Shown here piece by piece: positions 34,331-43,169 of a stretch of DNA of 64,000 nucleotides (position 1 is its first letter; each line of letters starts with the position of its first letter). The translations under genes were made by a program, and so were the position numbers. The stretch is from Microbacteriaceae bacterium (lineage in GTDB: Bacteria; Actinomycetota; Actinomycetes; Actinomycetales; Microbacteriaceae). The notes beneath the pieces were generated by a model, which saw only the letters and a list, made by a program, of their open reading frames with translations, ran no database searches and was not told the DNA's origin. The DNA is taken from contig SCRE01000023.1 of assembly GCA_004297935.1 (NCBI GenBank), positions 62,001 through 126,000 on the forward strand. Direction: 5' to 3'.

Positions 34331-35956
34331 GTGACCGATCGACCCGCCGCGCATGCCCGGCATGCCATGGTGGCCGACGACGGCGACGACCAGCCAACCG
34401 GCAGCCGGCTCGACGACTGGTGGCTGCGGCTGATCTGTACCCCGCTGCGACGCAGGCTCTGGTTCTGGGGGGCGCCACTGGCCGTGACGATCCTGGCGGC
34501 GGTGCTGCGACTGTGGGACCTCGGCAACCCGCACTCGCTCGTGTTCGACGAGACCTTCTATGTGAAGGACTCCTGGACCCTGATGCACCTCGGCTACGAG
34601 GGCTCGTGGCCCACCGGCGCAGACACGCGCTTCAACGCCGGCGACGTCAACATCTTCACGAGCGATCCGGAATTCGTCGCGCATCCGCCGCTGGGCAAGT
34701 GGATCATCTCGCTCGGCCTTGCCGTCTACGGCGCGCAGAACAGCTTCGGCTGGCGGGTCAGCACGGCCGTCGTCGGTATCCTCGCCGTCGTGCTGGTCAT
34801 GCTGCTGACCCGCAAGCTGTTCCGCTCGACGCTGATCGCGGTGATCGCCGGTTTCCTGATGGCGATCGACGGCAACGCCATCGTGATGAGCCGGGTCGCG
34901 ATCCTCGACAACTCGGTCATGTTCCTGGCGCTGCTCGGCTTCGGCTGCATCCTCTTCGATCGGGACTGGCAGGAGAAGCGGCTGGCAGCATGGATCGCGC
35001 GAGCGCGCGCATCCGGAGTCGAGCCGAGCTGGGGGCCGACGCTGTGGTGGCGCCCCTGGCTGATCGCCGCCGGCATCCTTCTCGGTCTGGACGCCGGCGT
35101 CAAATGGTCCGGCTTCTACTTTCTCGCGTTCTTCGCGGTCTACGTCGTGCTGACGGGTGCGCTGACTCGCCGCCGTGCAGGAATCCCGTTCTGGATCAGC
35201 TCCAGCCTGCTCAAGCAGGGGCCTGCGACGTTCCTGCTGATGGTTCCGATCGCGTTCGCCAGCTACATCGCCACCTGGTCCGGCTGGCTGCTGACCAGCG
35301 GCGGCTACTATCGCAACTTCGTCGAGACCACCGGCAACGAGTGGAAGGGCGCGTTCAACTGGATGCCGCACTGGGGGCAGAACCTGTGGCAGTACCAGGC
35401 CGCCATGTACAACTACAGCATCAATCTGCACGTGCCGCACCCGTATCAGTCGAATCCGCTGAGCTGGTTGTTCATGATCCGGCCGACGAGCATGTACTAC
35501 CAGGGATCCAGCCTCGGGCAGCACGGCTGCACCTCGCACGCCTGCTCGGCGGCGATCACCGACCTGGCGAATCCGCTGATCTGGTGGGCGGCGGCGGCGG
35601 CGGTCTTCTATCTCGTCTATCGGCTGATCCGCTATCACGAATGGCGGGTCGGGCTCATCCTGACCGGGCTTGCCGCCGGGTATCTGCCGTGGATGCTGTA
35701 CATCAACCGCACGATCTTCACGTTCTACTCGATCGCGTTCGAACCGTACACGATCATGGCGCTGGCGTTGACGATCGGGTTGATCCTCGGCAAACGCACG
35801 GATCCGCGCTGGCGCAGGGTGCGCGGGGTCGCCGTCGTCGCGGTGTTCCTCGGCATGGCCACGCTGGTCAGCGTGTTCTTCTACCCGATCTGGACCGGTC
35901 AGCAGATTCCATTCTGGTATTGGCAGGCACACATGTGGCTGCCGAGCTGGGTCTGA
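34331..35956 (+). CDS. pmt: Dolichyl-phosphate-mannose--protein mannosyltransferase (PMT family)
   Basis: Polytopic membrane enzyme that O-mannosylates secreted proteins using polyprenyl-phosphate-mannose. The 541 residues have about 10-11 helices, the GT-C signature loop LVFDETFYVKDSWTL (Asp-Glu near residue 72), FVAHPPLGKWII and the extracytoplasmic NPLSWLFMIRPTSMYY region. Start is GTG at 34331. In mycobacteria this gene is divergent from and next to rsmI. Its donor lipid depends on isoprenoid precursors. Confidence 0.92.
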   Translation: MTDRPAAHARHAMVADDGDDQPTGSRLDDWWLRLICTPLRRRLWFWGAPLAVTILAAVLRLWDLGNPHSLVFDETFYVKDSWTLMHLGYEGSWPTGADTRFNAGDVNIFTSDPEFVAHPPLGKWIISLGLAVYGAQNSFGWRVSTAVVGILAVVLVMLLTRKLFRSTLIAVIAGFLMAIDGNAIVMSRVAILDNSVMFLALLGFGCILFDRDWQEKRLAAWIARARASGVEPSWGPTLWWRPWLIAAGILLGLDAGVKWSGFYFLAFFAVYVVLTGALTRRRAGIPFWISSSLLKQGPATFLLMVPIAFASYIATWSGWLLTSGGYYRNFVETTGNEWKGAFNWMPHWGQNLWQYQAAMYNYSINLHVPHPYQSNPLSWLFMIRPTSMYYQGSSLGQHGCTSHACSAAITDLANPLIWWAAAAAVFYLVYRLIRYHEWRVGLILTGLAAGYLPWMLYINRTIFTFYSIAFEPYTIMALALTIGLILGKRTDPRWRRVRGVAVVAVFLGMATLVSVFFYPIWTGQQIPFWYWQAHMWLPSWV

Positions 35957-36038
35957 CGGGGCCGGACCCACCCGGCTGTCGGCATTCGGGCGCAATGTCG
36001 CTGCCCGCGCCGCCCCCAATCCGTGCTACTCCTGAAGC

Positions 36039-37607
36039 ATGAGCAATCACCAAGCCGACCGCACCCCGCTTCGCGGCAGCGAGCGGACGCCGGCCCCGCA
36101 CACCGTCTCGATCGAACCGCCGTCGGAGCTCCGGGACGTCGAAATCACCCTGGTCCTGCGCCGGAAGGCGCCGGTGCCGGATTTTGCACTGACCGAGCGA
36201 GTGACACCGGTCGAGTTCGCCGAGCGCTATGGTGCCGATCCGGACGACGCCCGCGCGGTCGAGGATGCCGTTCGCGCGATCGGGGCGCGCATCGTCAGCA
36301 CCGATCTGGCGTCGCGGCGCATCCGCATCGCGGGTCCCGCGGATGAGCTCGCCGAAGCGTTCGGCACGTCGCTGTCCTGGGTGTCCAGTCCGGATCACAC
36401 CGGAGCGGCGATCGCGCACCGCGAACGCAGCGGTCCGTTGCACGTGCCGACAGCGATGTCCGACCGAGTGATCGCTGTGCTCGGCCTCGACGACCGTCCG
36501 CAAGCGAGGGCGAACTTTCGCGTCGCTCACGCCGCAACCGTCTTGACCAGCTACACGCCGCCGCAGCTCGGCGCGATCTATGCCTTCCCGGCCGGCACGG
36601 ACGGAGCCGGCCACACGGTCGCGATCATCGAGCTCGGCGGCGGGTTCGCGACAGCCGATCTCGATGCATACTTCGCTGAGTTGGGCGTCGTGACGCCGTC
36701 TGTGACGGCGGTCGGGGTCGACGGTGCCGTCAACGTGCCAGGCGGCGACCCGAACGGCGCCGACGGCGAAGTGCTGTTGGACATCGAAGTCGTCGGCGCG
36801 CTCGCACCCGCCGCGAAAATCGTGGTCTACTTCGCACCGAACACCGATGCAGGGTTCCTGGATGCCGTCGCGACGGCCACACACGCCACGCCGACGCCGA
36901 CCGCGATCAGCATCAGCTGGGGTCAGAGCGAAGACACCTGGACCGCACAGGCCCGCACGGCGCTCGATCAGGCGTTCGTCGACGCCGTCGCGCTCGGCGC
37001 CACCGTGACGGTCGCAGCGGGGGACGACGGCAGCACCGATCGCGTGCCTGGTGGCGGAGCGCATGTGGACTTTCCCGCGTCCAGCCCGCATGCCCTCGCG
37101 TGCGGCGGCACGCAGTTGCATGCGGACCCGACGACGGATGTCGTGGCGAGTGAGACGGTGTGGAACGACGGTGCCGGCCGCGGTGCCACGGGAGGTGGTG
37201 TCAGCGACGCGTTCCCGCGACCGAGTTGGCAGGCGGATGCCGGCGTACCGGTGGGGGCCGTCGGCGGCGGTCGCGGCGTCCCCGACGTCGCGGCGAACGC
37301 GGACCCGCAGACAGGCTATCGCGTTCGCGTCGACGGATCCGATCTGGTGATCGGCGGCACCAGTGCGGTCGCCCCGCTGTGGGCTGCGCTGATCGCCCGC
37401 ATCGCGCAGGCGACGGGGGGACCGTTGGGCCTCGCCCAGCCGGCGTTGTATGGCACCGTGCCCGCCGGGTCCACGCCGCCGGGGTTTCGCGATGTGACGC
37501 AGGGCAACAACGGTGCGTACTCCGCCGGCCCGGGTTGGGATGCCTGCACCGGCCTCGGCGTGCCGATCGGCTCGGCATTGCTGCCCGTGTTCGACCGACC
37601 AGCTTGA
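36039..37607 (+). CDS. S53 family serine-carboxyl peptidase (sedolisin/kumamolisin type)
   Basis: Acid peptidase, 522 residues. The first ~150 residues form a pro-kumamolisin activation domain (VEITLVLRRKAPVPDFALTE...); the catalytic domain carries Glu and Asp in DGEVLLDIEVVGAL, Asp in the oxyanion region and Ser in VIGGTSAVAPLWAAL, with the calcium-site end GWDACTGLGVPIG. No signal peptide is visible (MSNHQADRTPLRGSERT), which is odd for a normally secreted protease, so export may be non-classical or the enzyme intracellular. It follows pmt by 82 bp. Confidence 0.9.
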   Translation: MSNHQADRTPLRGSERTPAPHTVSIEPPSELRDVEITLVLRRKAPVPDFALTERVTPVEFAERYGADPDDARAVEDAVRAIGARIVSTDLASRRIRIAGPADELAEAFGTSLSWVSSPDHTGAAIAHRERSGPLHVPTAMSDRVIAVLGLDDRPQARANFRVAHAATVLTSYTPPQLGAIYAFPAGTDGAGHTVAIIELGGGFATADLDAYFAELGVVTPSVTAVGVDGAVNVPGGDPNGADGEVLLDIEVVGALAPAAKIVVYFAPNTDAGFLDAVATATHATPTPTAISISWGQSEDTWTAQARTALDQAFVDAVALGATVTVAAGDDGSTDRVPGGGAHVDFPASSPHALACGGTQLHADPTTDVVASETVWNDGAGRGATGGGVSDAFPRPSWQADAGVPVGAVGGGRGVPDVAANADPQTGYRVRVDGSDLVIGGTSAVAPLWAALIARIAQATGGPLGLAQPALYGTVPAGSTPPGFRDVTQGNNGAYSAGPGWDACTGLGVPIGSALLPVFDRPA

Positions 37608-37635
37608 GGCCGACTTGACGTAAGGCCGGAGATCT

Positions 37636-37679
37636 TGCGGAAAGCCGGACGGATTCGCGATTATGTCCGGTCTTCCGCA
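37636..37679. terminator. 15-bp hairpin between convergent S53 peptidase and SMR genes
   Basis: TGCGGAAAGCCGGAC (37636-37650) and GTCCGGTCTTCCGCA (37665-37679) pair at 13 of 15 positions with a 14-nt loop. No T-tract; position fits a bidirectional terminator. Confidence 0.7.
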
Positions 37680-37727
37680 CAGAGCCCGGCCTGCCGTGCA
37701 GCGCCGACACTGTTCGGCCGACGCCCG

Positions 37728-38042
37728 TCAACCGACGAGCTTGAGGCCGACCACGCAGCCGACCAATCCGAGGATGAGCAGGATCTTGATGACCGACAAC
37801 GGCTCGCCACCGAAAACCATCGCGTAGAGCACCGTGAGAGAAACGCCGACGCCGACCCAGACCGCGTACGCGGTGCCGGTCGAGATCTCTCGCATGGCCA
37901 GCGCGAGGCCAGCCATGCTGAGCAGAAGAGCCGCGCCGAACACGACGGACGGCCACAGTTTGCTGAAGCCCGCCGACGTACCGAGTGCGGTCGCCCAGAC
38001 CGCTTCGAGCACGCCGGAGGCGATGAGGATGATCCACGACAC
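37728..38042 (-). CDS. gdx: SMR family guanidinium exporter (Gdx/SugE type)
   Basis: Four-helix small multidrug resistance protein, 104 residues, with WIILIASGVLEAVWATALG (the membrane Glu essential for proton/substrate antiport), the Trp-rich AYAVWVGVG and LYAMVFGGEPLS. The presence of a guanidine-III riboswitch directly upstream marks it as a guanidinium exporter rather than a quaternary ammonium pump. Start is GTG at 38042 with GGGAG 8 nt upstream, adjacent to the riboswitch. Confidence 0.88.
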   Translation of the reverse strand: MSWIILIASGVLEAVWATALGTSAGFSKLWPSVVFGAALLLSMAGLALAMREISTGTAYAVWVGVGVSLTVLYAMVFGGEPLSVIKILLILGLVGCVVGLKLVG

Positions 38043-38058
38043 GTTCTGTCACTCCCGT

Positions 38059-38099
38059 GGCCAGTCTTGTCGCGTTCCGGGTACTGATCCGTCGTCCGG
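38059..38099 (-). ncRNA. Guanidine-III riboswitch (ykkC-III)
   Basis: The 41-nt minus-strand segment carries the conserved blocks of the class in order: CCGGACGA, GTACCCGG and GACAAGAC, with CCGG/CCGG pairing and a P2-like helix between ATCAGT and ACTGG. I recall the Thermobifida fusca aptamer as also 41 nt with the same blocks. It ends right before the GGGAG ribosome site of the SMR gene, so guanidinium binding would control translation. Confidence 0.85.
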
Positions 38100-38240
38100 G
38101 GCCGCCCCACGCGGCCTGTGGCCAGACTATCGTCGTGCCCTGATCACGGCCTGTACACGCCGGCACCCGCCGGCGCGCCGCGTTGCCGCGTGTTACGACG
38201 GCGCGACATCAGGCCCGCGCGCTCCGGTACGGTTGCACGC

Positions 38241-39536
38241 ATGGCAGATCGCGAATACGGCTTCCGCACGCGTGCGATTCACGCGGGCAACATCCCCGAC
38301 CAGGTCACCGGCGCGCGGGCACTGCCGATCTACCAGAGCACGGCATTCGTCTTCGACGACACGGCGGATGCCGCTGCCCGCTTCGCCCTGCAGAAGTACG
38401 GCAACATCTACTCGCGCCTGGCCAACCCAACGGTTGCGAGCTTCGAAGAGCGCATCGCCAGTCTCGAGGGTGGGCTCGGCGCCGTAGCCACGTCCTCCGG
38501 ACTGAGCGCCCAATACATCACATTCGCATCGCTGGCCGGTGCGGGCGATCACATCGTCGCATCCGCGAACCTGTACGGCGGTTCGATCACTCAGTTGGAT
38601 GTCACCCTGCGCCGTTTCGGAGTCGAGACCACGTTCGTGCACAGTGCAGACCCGGAAGATTACGCGGCGGCCATCACCGACAAGACCAAGCTGATCTTCG
38701 CCGAGATCATCGGCAACCCGAGCGGTGAGATCGCCGACATCGAAGGGCTTGCAACGGTCGCGCACGCCGCCGGCCTACCGCTGATCATCGACTCGACCCT
38801 GGCGACGCCGTTCCTCAACCGCCCGTTCGAGTGGGGGGCGGATGTCGTCATCCACTCCGCCACGAAGTTCCTTGGCGGGCATGGCACCACCATGGGGGGC
38901 GTCGTCGTGGAAAGCGGTCGGTTTCAATGGCACAGCGACACGTTCCCGCTCTTCAGCGAGCCGGCGCACACCTACGGCAATCTGCGCTGGTCGGACAATT
39001 TCGGCGAATACGCCTTCCTCACCCGGCTGCGCGCGGAGCAATTGCGCGATATCGGGCCGACGCTGGCCCCGCACTCGGCGTTCCTGCTCGCGCAGGGCGT
39101 CGAGACACTGCCGTTCCGGATGAAGGCGCATGTGGAGAACGCCCGCGCCGTCGCGGAGTGGCTGGATGCCGACCCGCGCATCGACCACGTGTTCTGGGCC
39201 GGCCTGCCGGCGCATCCGCACCACGACCGTGCGCAGAAGTACCTGCCGGCCGGGGCCGGTTCCGTATTCAGTTTCACGGTTGCCGGCGGTCGCGACGCCG
39301 GTCGGCGGTTCATCGAGTCGCTCAATCTGGCCAGCCACCTGGCGAATATCGGTGACACGAAGACGCTCGTCATTCACCCGGCGTCGACGACGCACGGACA
39401 GCTGACCGAGCAGCAGCTCGAAGACGCAGGCGTGCTGCCCGGGCTCGTGCGCATCAGCGTCGGCATCGAGGATGTCGATGACATCGTCTACGATCTGGAT
39501 CAGGCGCTCACGCAGGCAGTGGAGGAAGCGGCATGA
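38241..39536 (+). CDS. metY: O-acetylhomoserine sulfhydrylase / aminocarboxypropyltransferase
   Basis: PLP-dependent enzyme of the Cys/Met metabolism family that makes homocysteine from O-acetylhomoserine and sulfide. The 431 residues include YQSTAFVFDDTADAAARFAL, the PLP lysine in DVVIHSATKFLGGHGTTMGG, and the C-terminal NIGDTKTLVIHPASTTHGQL typical of MetY. Start ATG at 38241. It overlaps the CoA-binding protein gene by 4 nt. The upstream gap is shared with the divergent SMR gene and shows no SAM riboswitch that I recognise. Confidence 0.93.
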   Translation: MADREYGFRTRAIHAGNIPDQVTGARALPIYQSTAFVFDDTADAAARFALQKYGNIYSRLANPTVASFEERIASLEGGLGAVATSSGLSAQYITFASLAGAGDHIVASANLYGGSITQLDVTLRRFGVETTFVHSADPEDYAAAITDKTKLIFAEIIGNPSGEIADIEGLATVAHAAGLPLIIDSTLATPFLNRPFEWGADVVIHSATKFLGGHGTTMGGVVVESGRFQWHSDTFPLFSEPAHTYGNLRWSDNFGEYAFLTRLRAEQLRDIGPTLAPHSAFLLAQGVETLPFRMKAHVENARAVAEWLDADPRIDHVFWAGLPAHPHHDRAQKYLPAGAGSVFSFTVAGGRDAGRRFIESLNLASHLANIGDTKTLVIHPASTTHGQLTEQQLEDAGVLPGLVRISVGIEDVDDIVYDLDQALTQAVEEAA

Positions 39537-40171
39537 CGGACATCGGCACGAGCACGGCGCTTGACCCTTCGACAAGCCCAGGGAACGCGGCAAGTTCGGG
39601 GAACCGCGATGAGCTCGTCACGGCACACCTGGCCAACGGCCTGAGCTGCCAGGTGCCGGCCGATTCGCCGCTGGCGAAGCTGCTGCGCTCCCAGCGCACC
39701 TGGGTCGGCCCGGACGCGAAGGCCCGGCTCAGGCTGCTGCGAGGCGCGAAGTCGGTGGCCATCGTCGGCGCATCCGCCAACTTCTCGCGCGCGAGCTACT
39801 TCGTCGAAACCTACCTGCAGCAGTCCAGCGACTACCGGCTGTATTTCGTCAACCCGAACGCCGACACGATCCTCGGCCAGAAGGCCTACCCGAGCCTGGC
39901 CTCACTGCCGGAGGTCCCCGACATCGTCGATGTCTTCCGCCGCGGCAGCGACATCCCGAGTGTGATCGATGAGGTCGTCGCGGTCGGCTCTCCGACGATC
40001 TGGGTGCAGTTGGGAGTCTGGAATCAGGATGCCGCATACTACGGTGAATCCAAGGGCCTCACCGTGGTGATGGACCGTTGCATCAAGATCGAGCACGCCC
40101 GCTTCAACGGCGGACTGCACCTGCTCGGCTTCGACACCGGCCAGATCACGGCACGCAAGACCATCCGCTGA
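39533..40171 (+). CDS. CoA-binding domain protein (YccU-like)
   Basis: A 212-residue protein with a CoA-binding Rossmann domain: KSVAIVGASANFSRASYFV, NPNADTILGQKAYPSLASLP, VDVFRRGSDIP and VMDRCIKIEHARFNGGLHLLG. Function unknown; often next to metY in actinobacteria, suggesting a link to acetyl-CoA-dependent homoserine activation (inference). The first ~30 residues include LDPSTSPGNAASSGN, encoded by a dispersed repeat inserted in frame at 39563-39587. Translationally coupled to metY. Confidence 0.82.
   Translation: MTDIGTSTALDPSTSPGNAASSGNRDELVTAHLANGLSCQVPADSPLAKLLRSQRTWVGPDAKARLRLLRGAKSVAIVGASANFSRASYFVETYLQQSSDYRLYFVNPNADTILGQKAYPSLASLPEVPDIVDVFRRGSDIPSVIDEVVAVGSPTIWVQLGVWNQDAAYYGESKGLTVVMDRCIKIEHARFNGGLHLLGFDTGQITARKTIR
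39563..39587. repeat. Dispersed 25-bp repeat GACCCTTCGACAAGC... (copy A), inside a coding region
   Basis: Matches 54558-54582 at 23 of 25 positions, in the same orientation and the same reading frame (Asp-Pro-Ser-x-Ser-x-Gly-Asn-Ala). Similar CCCTTCGACAAGCTCAGGG sequences are common dispersed repeats in bacterial genomes. Confidence 0.85.
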
Positions 40172-40215
40172 GTGAACCAGCACAGACCGAACAGACGCCG
40201 ACCGGAGGAACATCC

Positions 40216-40515
40216 ATGGGCGAGGCCCGCACCGAACGCGATCTCGTCTCTCTGTTCGTCAAGGCATTGCGACGTCTCGGCGACGCCGGTCACCCGGAGG
40301 AGGCGAGCAGACTCGGCGGTCAGGCCTGGTGGCTGCTCAAGAACGACGACCCGCAGGCGGCCGAGCACGTGAACGGCGTCATGCACTATCTCGCGCGTCT
40401 GGAAGCACAGGCGGCAGCGGACGCTCCGGCAGCGGATCCGGCAAATCCCAGGAATCCAACGAATGCGCCGCTTCCGGAGGCGCGGTTTCCGGATACGCCG
40501 TCGCCGGCCTCCTGA
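40216..40515 (+). CDS. Small conserved-looking protein downstream of the CoA-binding gene
   Basis: A 99-residue protein of unknown function. The first 65 residues look helical (ERDLVSLFVKALRRLGDAGH, AEHVNGVMHYLARLEAQAAA); the tail is a Pro/Ala-rich low-complexity stretch. GGAGGAACATCC precedes the ATG, and it is 44 nt after the previous gene, so it is probably expressed in the metY operon. Its last 137 nt overlap the 3' end of the convergent MFS gene. Confidence 0.65.
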   Translation: MGEARTERDLVSLFVKALRRLGDAGHPEEASRLGGQAWWLLKNDDPQAAEHVNGVMHYLARLEAQAAADAPAADPANPRNPTNAPLPEARFPDTPSPAS

Positions 40516-41692
40516 GCGCGCGGGCGCGCGGCATCCGTAGTGCGTAGGCGGACGCCGCGAGCATCAACCCGCCCGCAATGCCGAATGCGGCGGAGAACGA
40601 CCACACGTCGACGAGCCAGCCGGCCACGATCGGGCCGATGATGGCGCCGAAGTCCGAGAACATCGAGAACACGGCCACCGGGGTGCCGCTGCGAGCGCCG
40701 GCAGCATCGCCGACGGATGCCGCGGGCGCAGTTCCCATGAACGCCGCGGCGACCCCGTAGGCGCAGAGCAGCGCGATCAACAGCCACATATTGCCGGCGA
40801 ACGGCACCGCGCACAACGCGACCGCACCCACGGAATAGGCACCGATGATCGCCGGTTTCCGGCCGACCTTGTCGACGAACGTGCCGGCCGGCCCGAGTGC
40901 GAGTGTCTGGGCGACCGCGGCGATCGCGAATGCGATGCCTGTCCAGACCGGGGTGTAGTGCATCGCCTCGACAATGAGCACGGGCACCAGAGCGCTCCGC
41001 ACACCGAGCGCGGCCCAGCCCTGCGCGAAATTGGCCAGACATGCGGCGCGATAGCGGCGATCGTGCAGCACCTCACGGAATGGTCTCGGGGGATCGGCAG
41101 CGGCATCCGCGATGGACTTCGCGGCAGGCCGCAGCAGGAGCAAACCGATGAGGCCGGCAATCGCCAGGGTTCCCGCATAGAAGAAGAACGGCGCGCGAAG
41201 CGAGACCAGCGCGAGCGCGCCGCCGAGCGCCGGGCCGGCCATGCCGCCGATCAGGAAACCGCCCTGATAGAAACCGACGGCACGACCGCGGATCCCCGGA
41301 GCGGTCGAACCGAGCAACAGGGTCATCGCCGACACGGAGAACATCGCGGAGCCGATGCCGCCCGCACCGCGCAGGATCAGCACCTGCGGATAGTTCTGGG
41401 CGACGCCGACCAGGGCGCTGGAGACCGCGACGATGCCGATGCCGATCGACAGCACGGTGCGTTCGCCACCCTTGTTGATCAACCAGCCGCAGAACGGACT
41501 CGACACCAGCCGCATCAACGCGAAAGCAGAGACCACCGCGCCGATCTCGAGATAGCCGACGCCGAAGCTGCGCACGAAGACGGGCAGCACCGGCACGACG
41601 ACGCCGAAGCCGACCATGACGAAAAACGCGACGACGCCGAGCACGATCACGTCGCGACCGAGCCGCGGCTTGACCGGGTTTGGAGTGCTCAC
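40379..41692 (-). CDS. MFS transporter
   Basis: Major facilitator superfamily protein, 437 residues with about 12 helices and the inter-helix signature WLINKGGERTVLSIGI (motif A region) and GTFVDKVGRKPAIIG in the second half. Probably a drug or metabolite efflux protein. Start is GTG at 41692, where GGAGG lies unusually close, so the true start is uncertain. The ~45-residue Pro/Glu-rich C-terminal tail is encoded by the region overlapping the convergent small gene. Confidence 0.85.
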   Translation of the reverse strand: MSTPNPVKPRLGRDVIVLGVVAFFVMVGFGVVVPVLPVFVRSFGVGYLEIGAVVSAFALMRLVSSPFCGWLINKGGERTVLSIGIGIVAVSSALVGVAQNYPQVLILRGAGGIGSAMFSVSAMTLLLGSTAPGIRGRAVGFYQGGFLIGGMAGPALGGALALVSLRAPFFFYAGTLAIAGLIGLLLLRPAAKSIADAAADPPRPFREVLHDRRYRAACLANFAQGWAALGVRSALVPVLIVEAMHYTPVWTGIAFAIAAVAQTLALGPAGTFVDKVGRKPAIIGAYSVGAVALCAVPFAGNMWLLIALLCAYGVAAAFMGTAPAASVGDAAGARSGTPVAVFSMFSDFGAIIGPIVAGWLVDVWSFSAAFGIAGGLMLAASAYALRMPRARALRRPATAYPETAPPEAAHSLDSWDLPDPLPERPLPPVLPDARDSA

Positions 41693-41924
41693 CCCTCCAG
41701 GCTATGTGGTGGCCTGGGCCGTTCCCAGATGCCTCTCGACGAGAGAAAGCTCTTGCATGCCCCCCGAACGCGGGTATACGTTCGACTTGCCTGTTCGGCG
41801 CGGTGCTCGAATGTGAAAGGCGGCTGAGATCCGACCGTGCCGACGAGCCACAACGACTGCGGCGCCCGACCCGACAGCCACTGCGTCATGATGCTGGAAA
41901 TTACGTCAGTGAGGTTGTTCTACG

Positions 41925-43094
41925 ATGAAGTACGTCAATAAGCGATTCGTATTCGGAGCAGCGATTGTGGCGGTGGGTCTCACCGTGGCATCCGCGACCA
42001 CGGCAGTCGGTGAACCGGCAAGTCCGCCACGACAGACGGCGAACGCGCAAAGCAGCGTCCAGCATCTGAACCACGTGTTCATCATCATGGAAGAGAACCA
42101 CGGGAACGATGGGACCATCGGCGACCCGAGCATGCCATTCCTCAATGCGCTCGCCGCGACCAATGGCACCGCGACGAACTATTTCGGCGTGACGCACACC
42201 AGCGAACCCAACTACATCGCCGCGACGAGCGGAAGCAACTGGGGTGTCAACAACGACAACGGCTGGAACTCAGGCAGCACCGAAAACGGAGTCGCGCTGT
42301 CCGCAAACCAGTACGACCACACGAACATCGTCGACGAGCTCCAGGCGAGCCACGTTTCGTGGGCCGCGTACATGGACTCGATGCCCTCGGTGGGCTATCT
42401 GCCCGACAAATCCCCTGACGGTCTCTATGTCAGCAAGCACAACCCGTTCATCCTCTACCAGGACGTGCGGCTGGACCCGGCGCGCACCGCGAACATCAAG
42501 CCGTACACCGACATGGCGGCCGATCTCAACGGCAACGACGTTCCGCAATACGTGTGGATCAGCCCCAATCTGTGCAATGACATGCACGGTGGCATCTACG
42601 CAACGGTCCCCGGTCACGCTGAGACGCCGTGCCCGTACTCGGACACGATCGGCGACGCGAACGACCAAGCGCTCAAGGTGAAGGCCGACGCGTTCCTGAA
42701 GAACGCGGTCGACACCATCGAACACAGCAAGGCATGGACCGGTAACAGCGTCATCTTCGTCACAGCCGACGAAAACGACTTCGACGCGAACAACCCGTCG
42801 ATCGGAAGCTACCTGAGCACCGCCGGCTGCTGCGACTCGCCGTATCTGCCGGCCGGCGATCCGGAGATCAGCCTCAACTGGCCGGGCGGAATCTACGGCG
42901 GCGGGCAGGTGCCGATGATCGTGATCAACCGCAACGGACCGAAGCCCCTCACGGACGCCACCGCGTACAACCACTACTCGATGCTGTTGACGATCGAACA
43001 GGGCCTCGGCCTCGGCAAGCTGGGCTTCACCAGCGACAGTGCACAGGTGAAGCCGATGTGGCCGTTGATCTCGCACAACGGCTCCGGCCGCTGA
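41925..43094 (+). CDS. Secreted phosphoesterase family protein (acid phosphatase/phospholipase C-like)
   Basis: Exported hydrolase of the alkaline phosphatase-like phosphoesterase family. The 389-residue precursor has a signal peptide (KRFVFGAAIVAVGLTVASAT), then the family opening VFIIMEENHGNDG, THTSEPNYIAATSG with the likely nucleophile region, SVIFVTADENDFDANN (metal Asp/Glu) and QVPMIVINRNG. GAGG lies before the ATG. It may release phosphate from extracellular phosphodiesters or monoesters; substrate unknown. Confidence 0.85.
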   Translation: MKYVNKRFVFGAAIVAVGLTVASATTAVGEPASPPRQTANAQSSVQHLNHVFIIMEENHGNDGTIGDPSMPFLNALAATNGTATNYFGVTHTSEPNYIAATSGSNWGVNNDNGWNSGSTENGVALSANQYDHTNIVDELQASHVSWAAYMDSMPSVGYLPDKSPDGLYVSKHNPFILYQDVRLDPARTANIKPYTDMAADLNGNDVPQYVWISPNLCNDMHGGIYATVPGHAETPCPYSDTIGDANDQALKVKADAFLKNAVDTIEHSKAWTGNSVIFVTADENDFDANNPSIGSYLSTAGCCDSPYLPAGDPEISLNWPGGIYGGGQVPMIVINRNGPKPLTDATAYNHYSMLLTIEQGLGLGKLGFTSDSAQVKPMWPLISHNGSGR

Positions 43095-43105
43095 CCAGAA
43101 AATCG

Positions 43106-43130
43106 CCCGGCGTGGGACAGCCCACCCGGG
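43106..43130 (+). terminator. Hairpin between the two secreted phosphoesterase genes
   Basis: CCCGG-C-GTGGG and CCCAC-CCGGG around an ACAG loop, 10 bp of stem with one bulged C, 12 nt after the first gene. No T-tract, so it may only partly separate expression of the two genes. Confidence 0.5.
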
Positions 43131-43169
43131 CTGCCCGACGGGCTCCCGACTCAGAACGAAAGTGTCGTC

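Noticed and set aside
38100-38240. Possible SAM riboswitch upstream of metY
   Set aside because: The region is GC-rich with no recognisable SAM-I or SAM-II core; only the opposite-strand guanidine element is supported.
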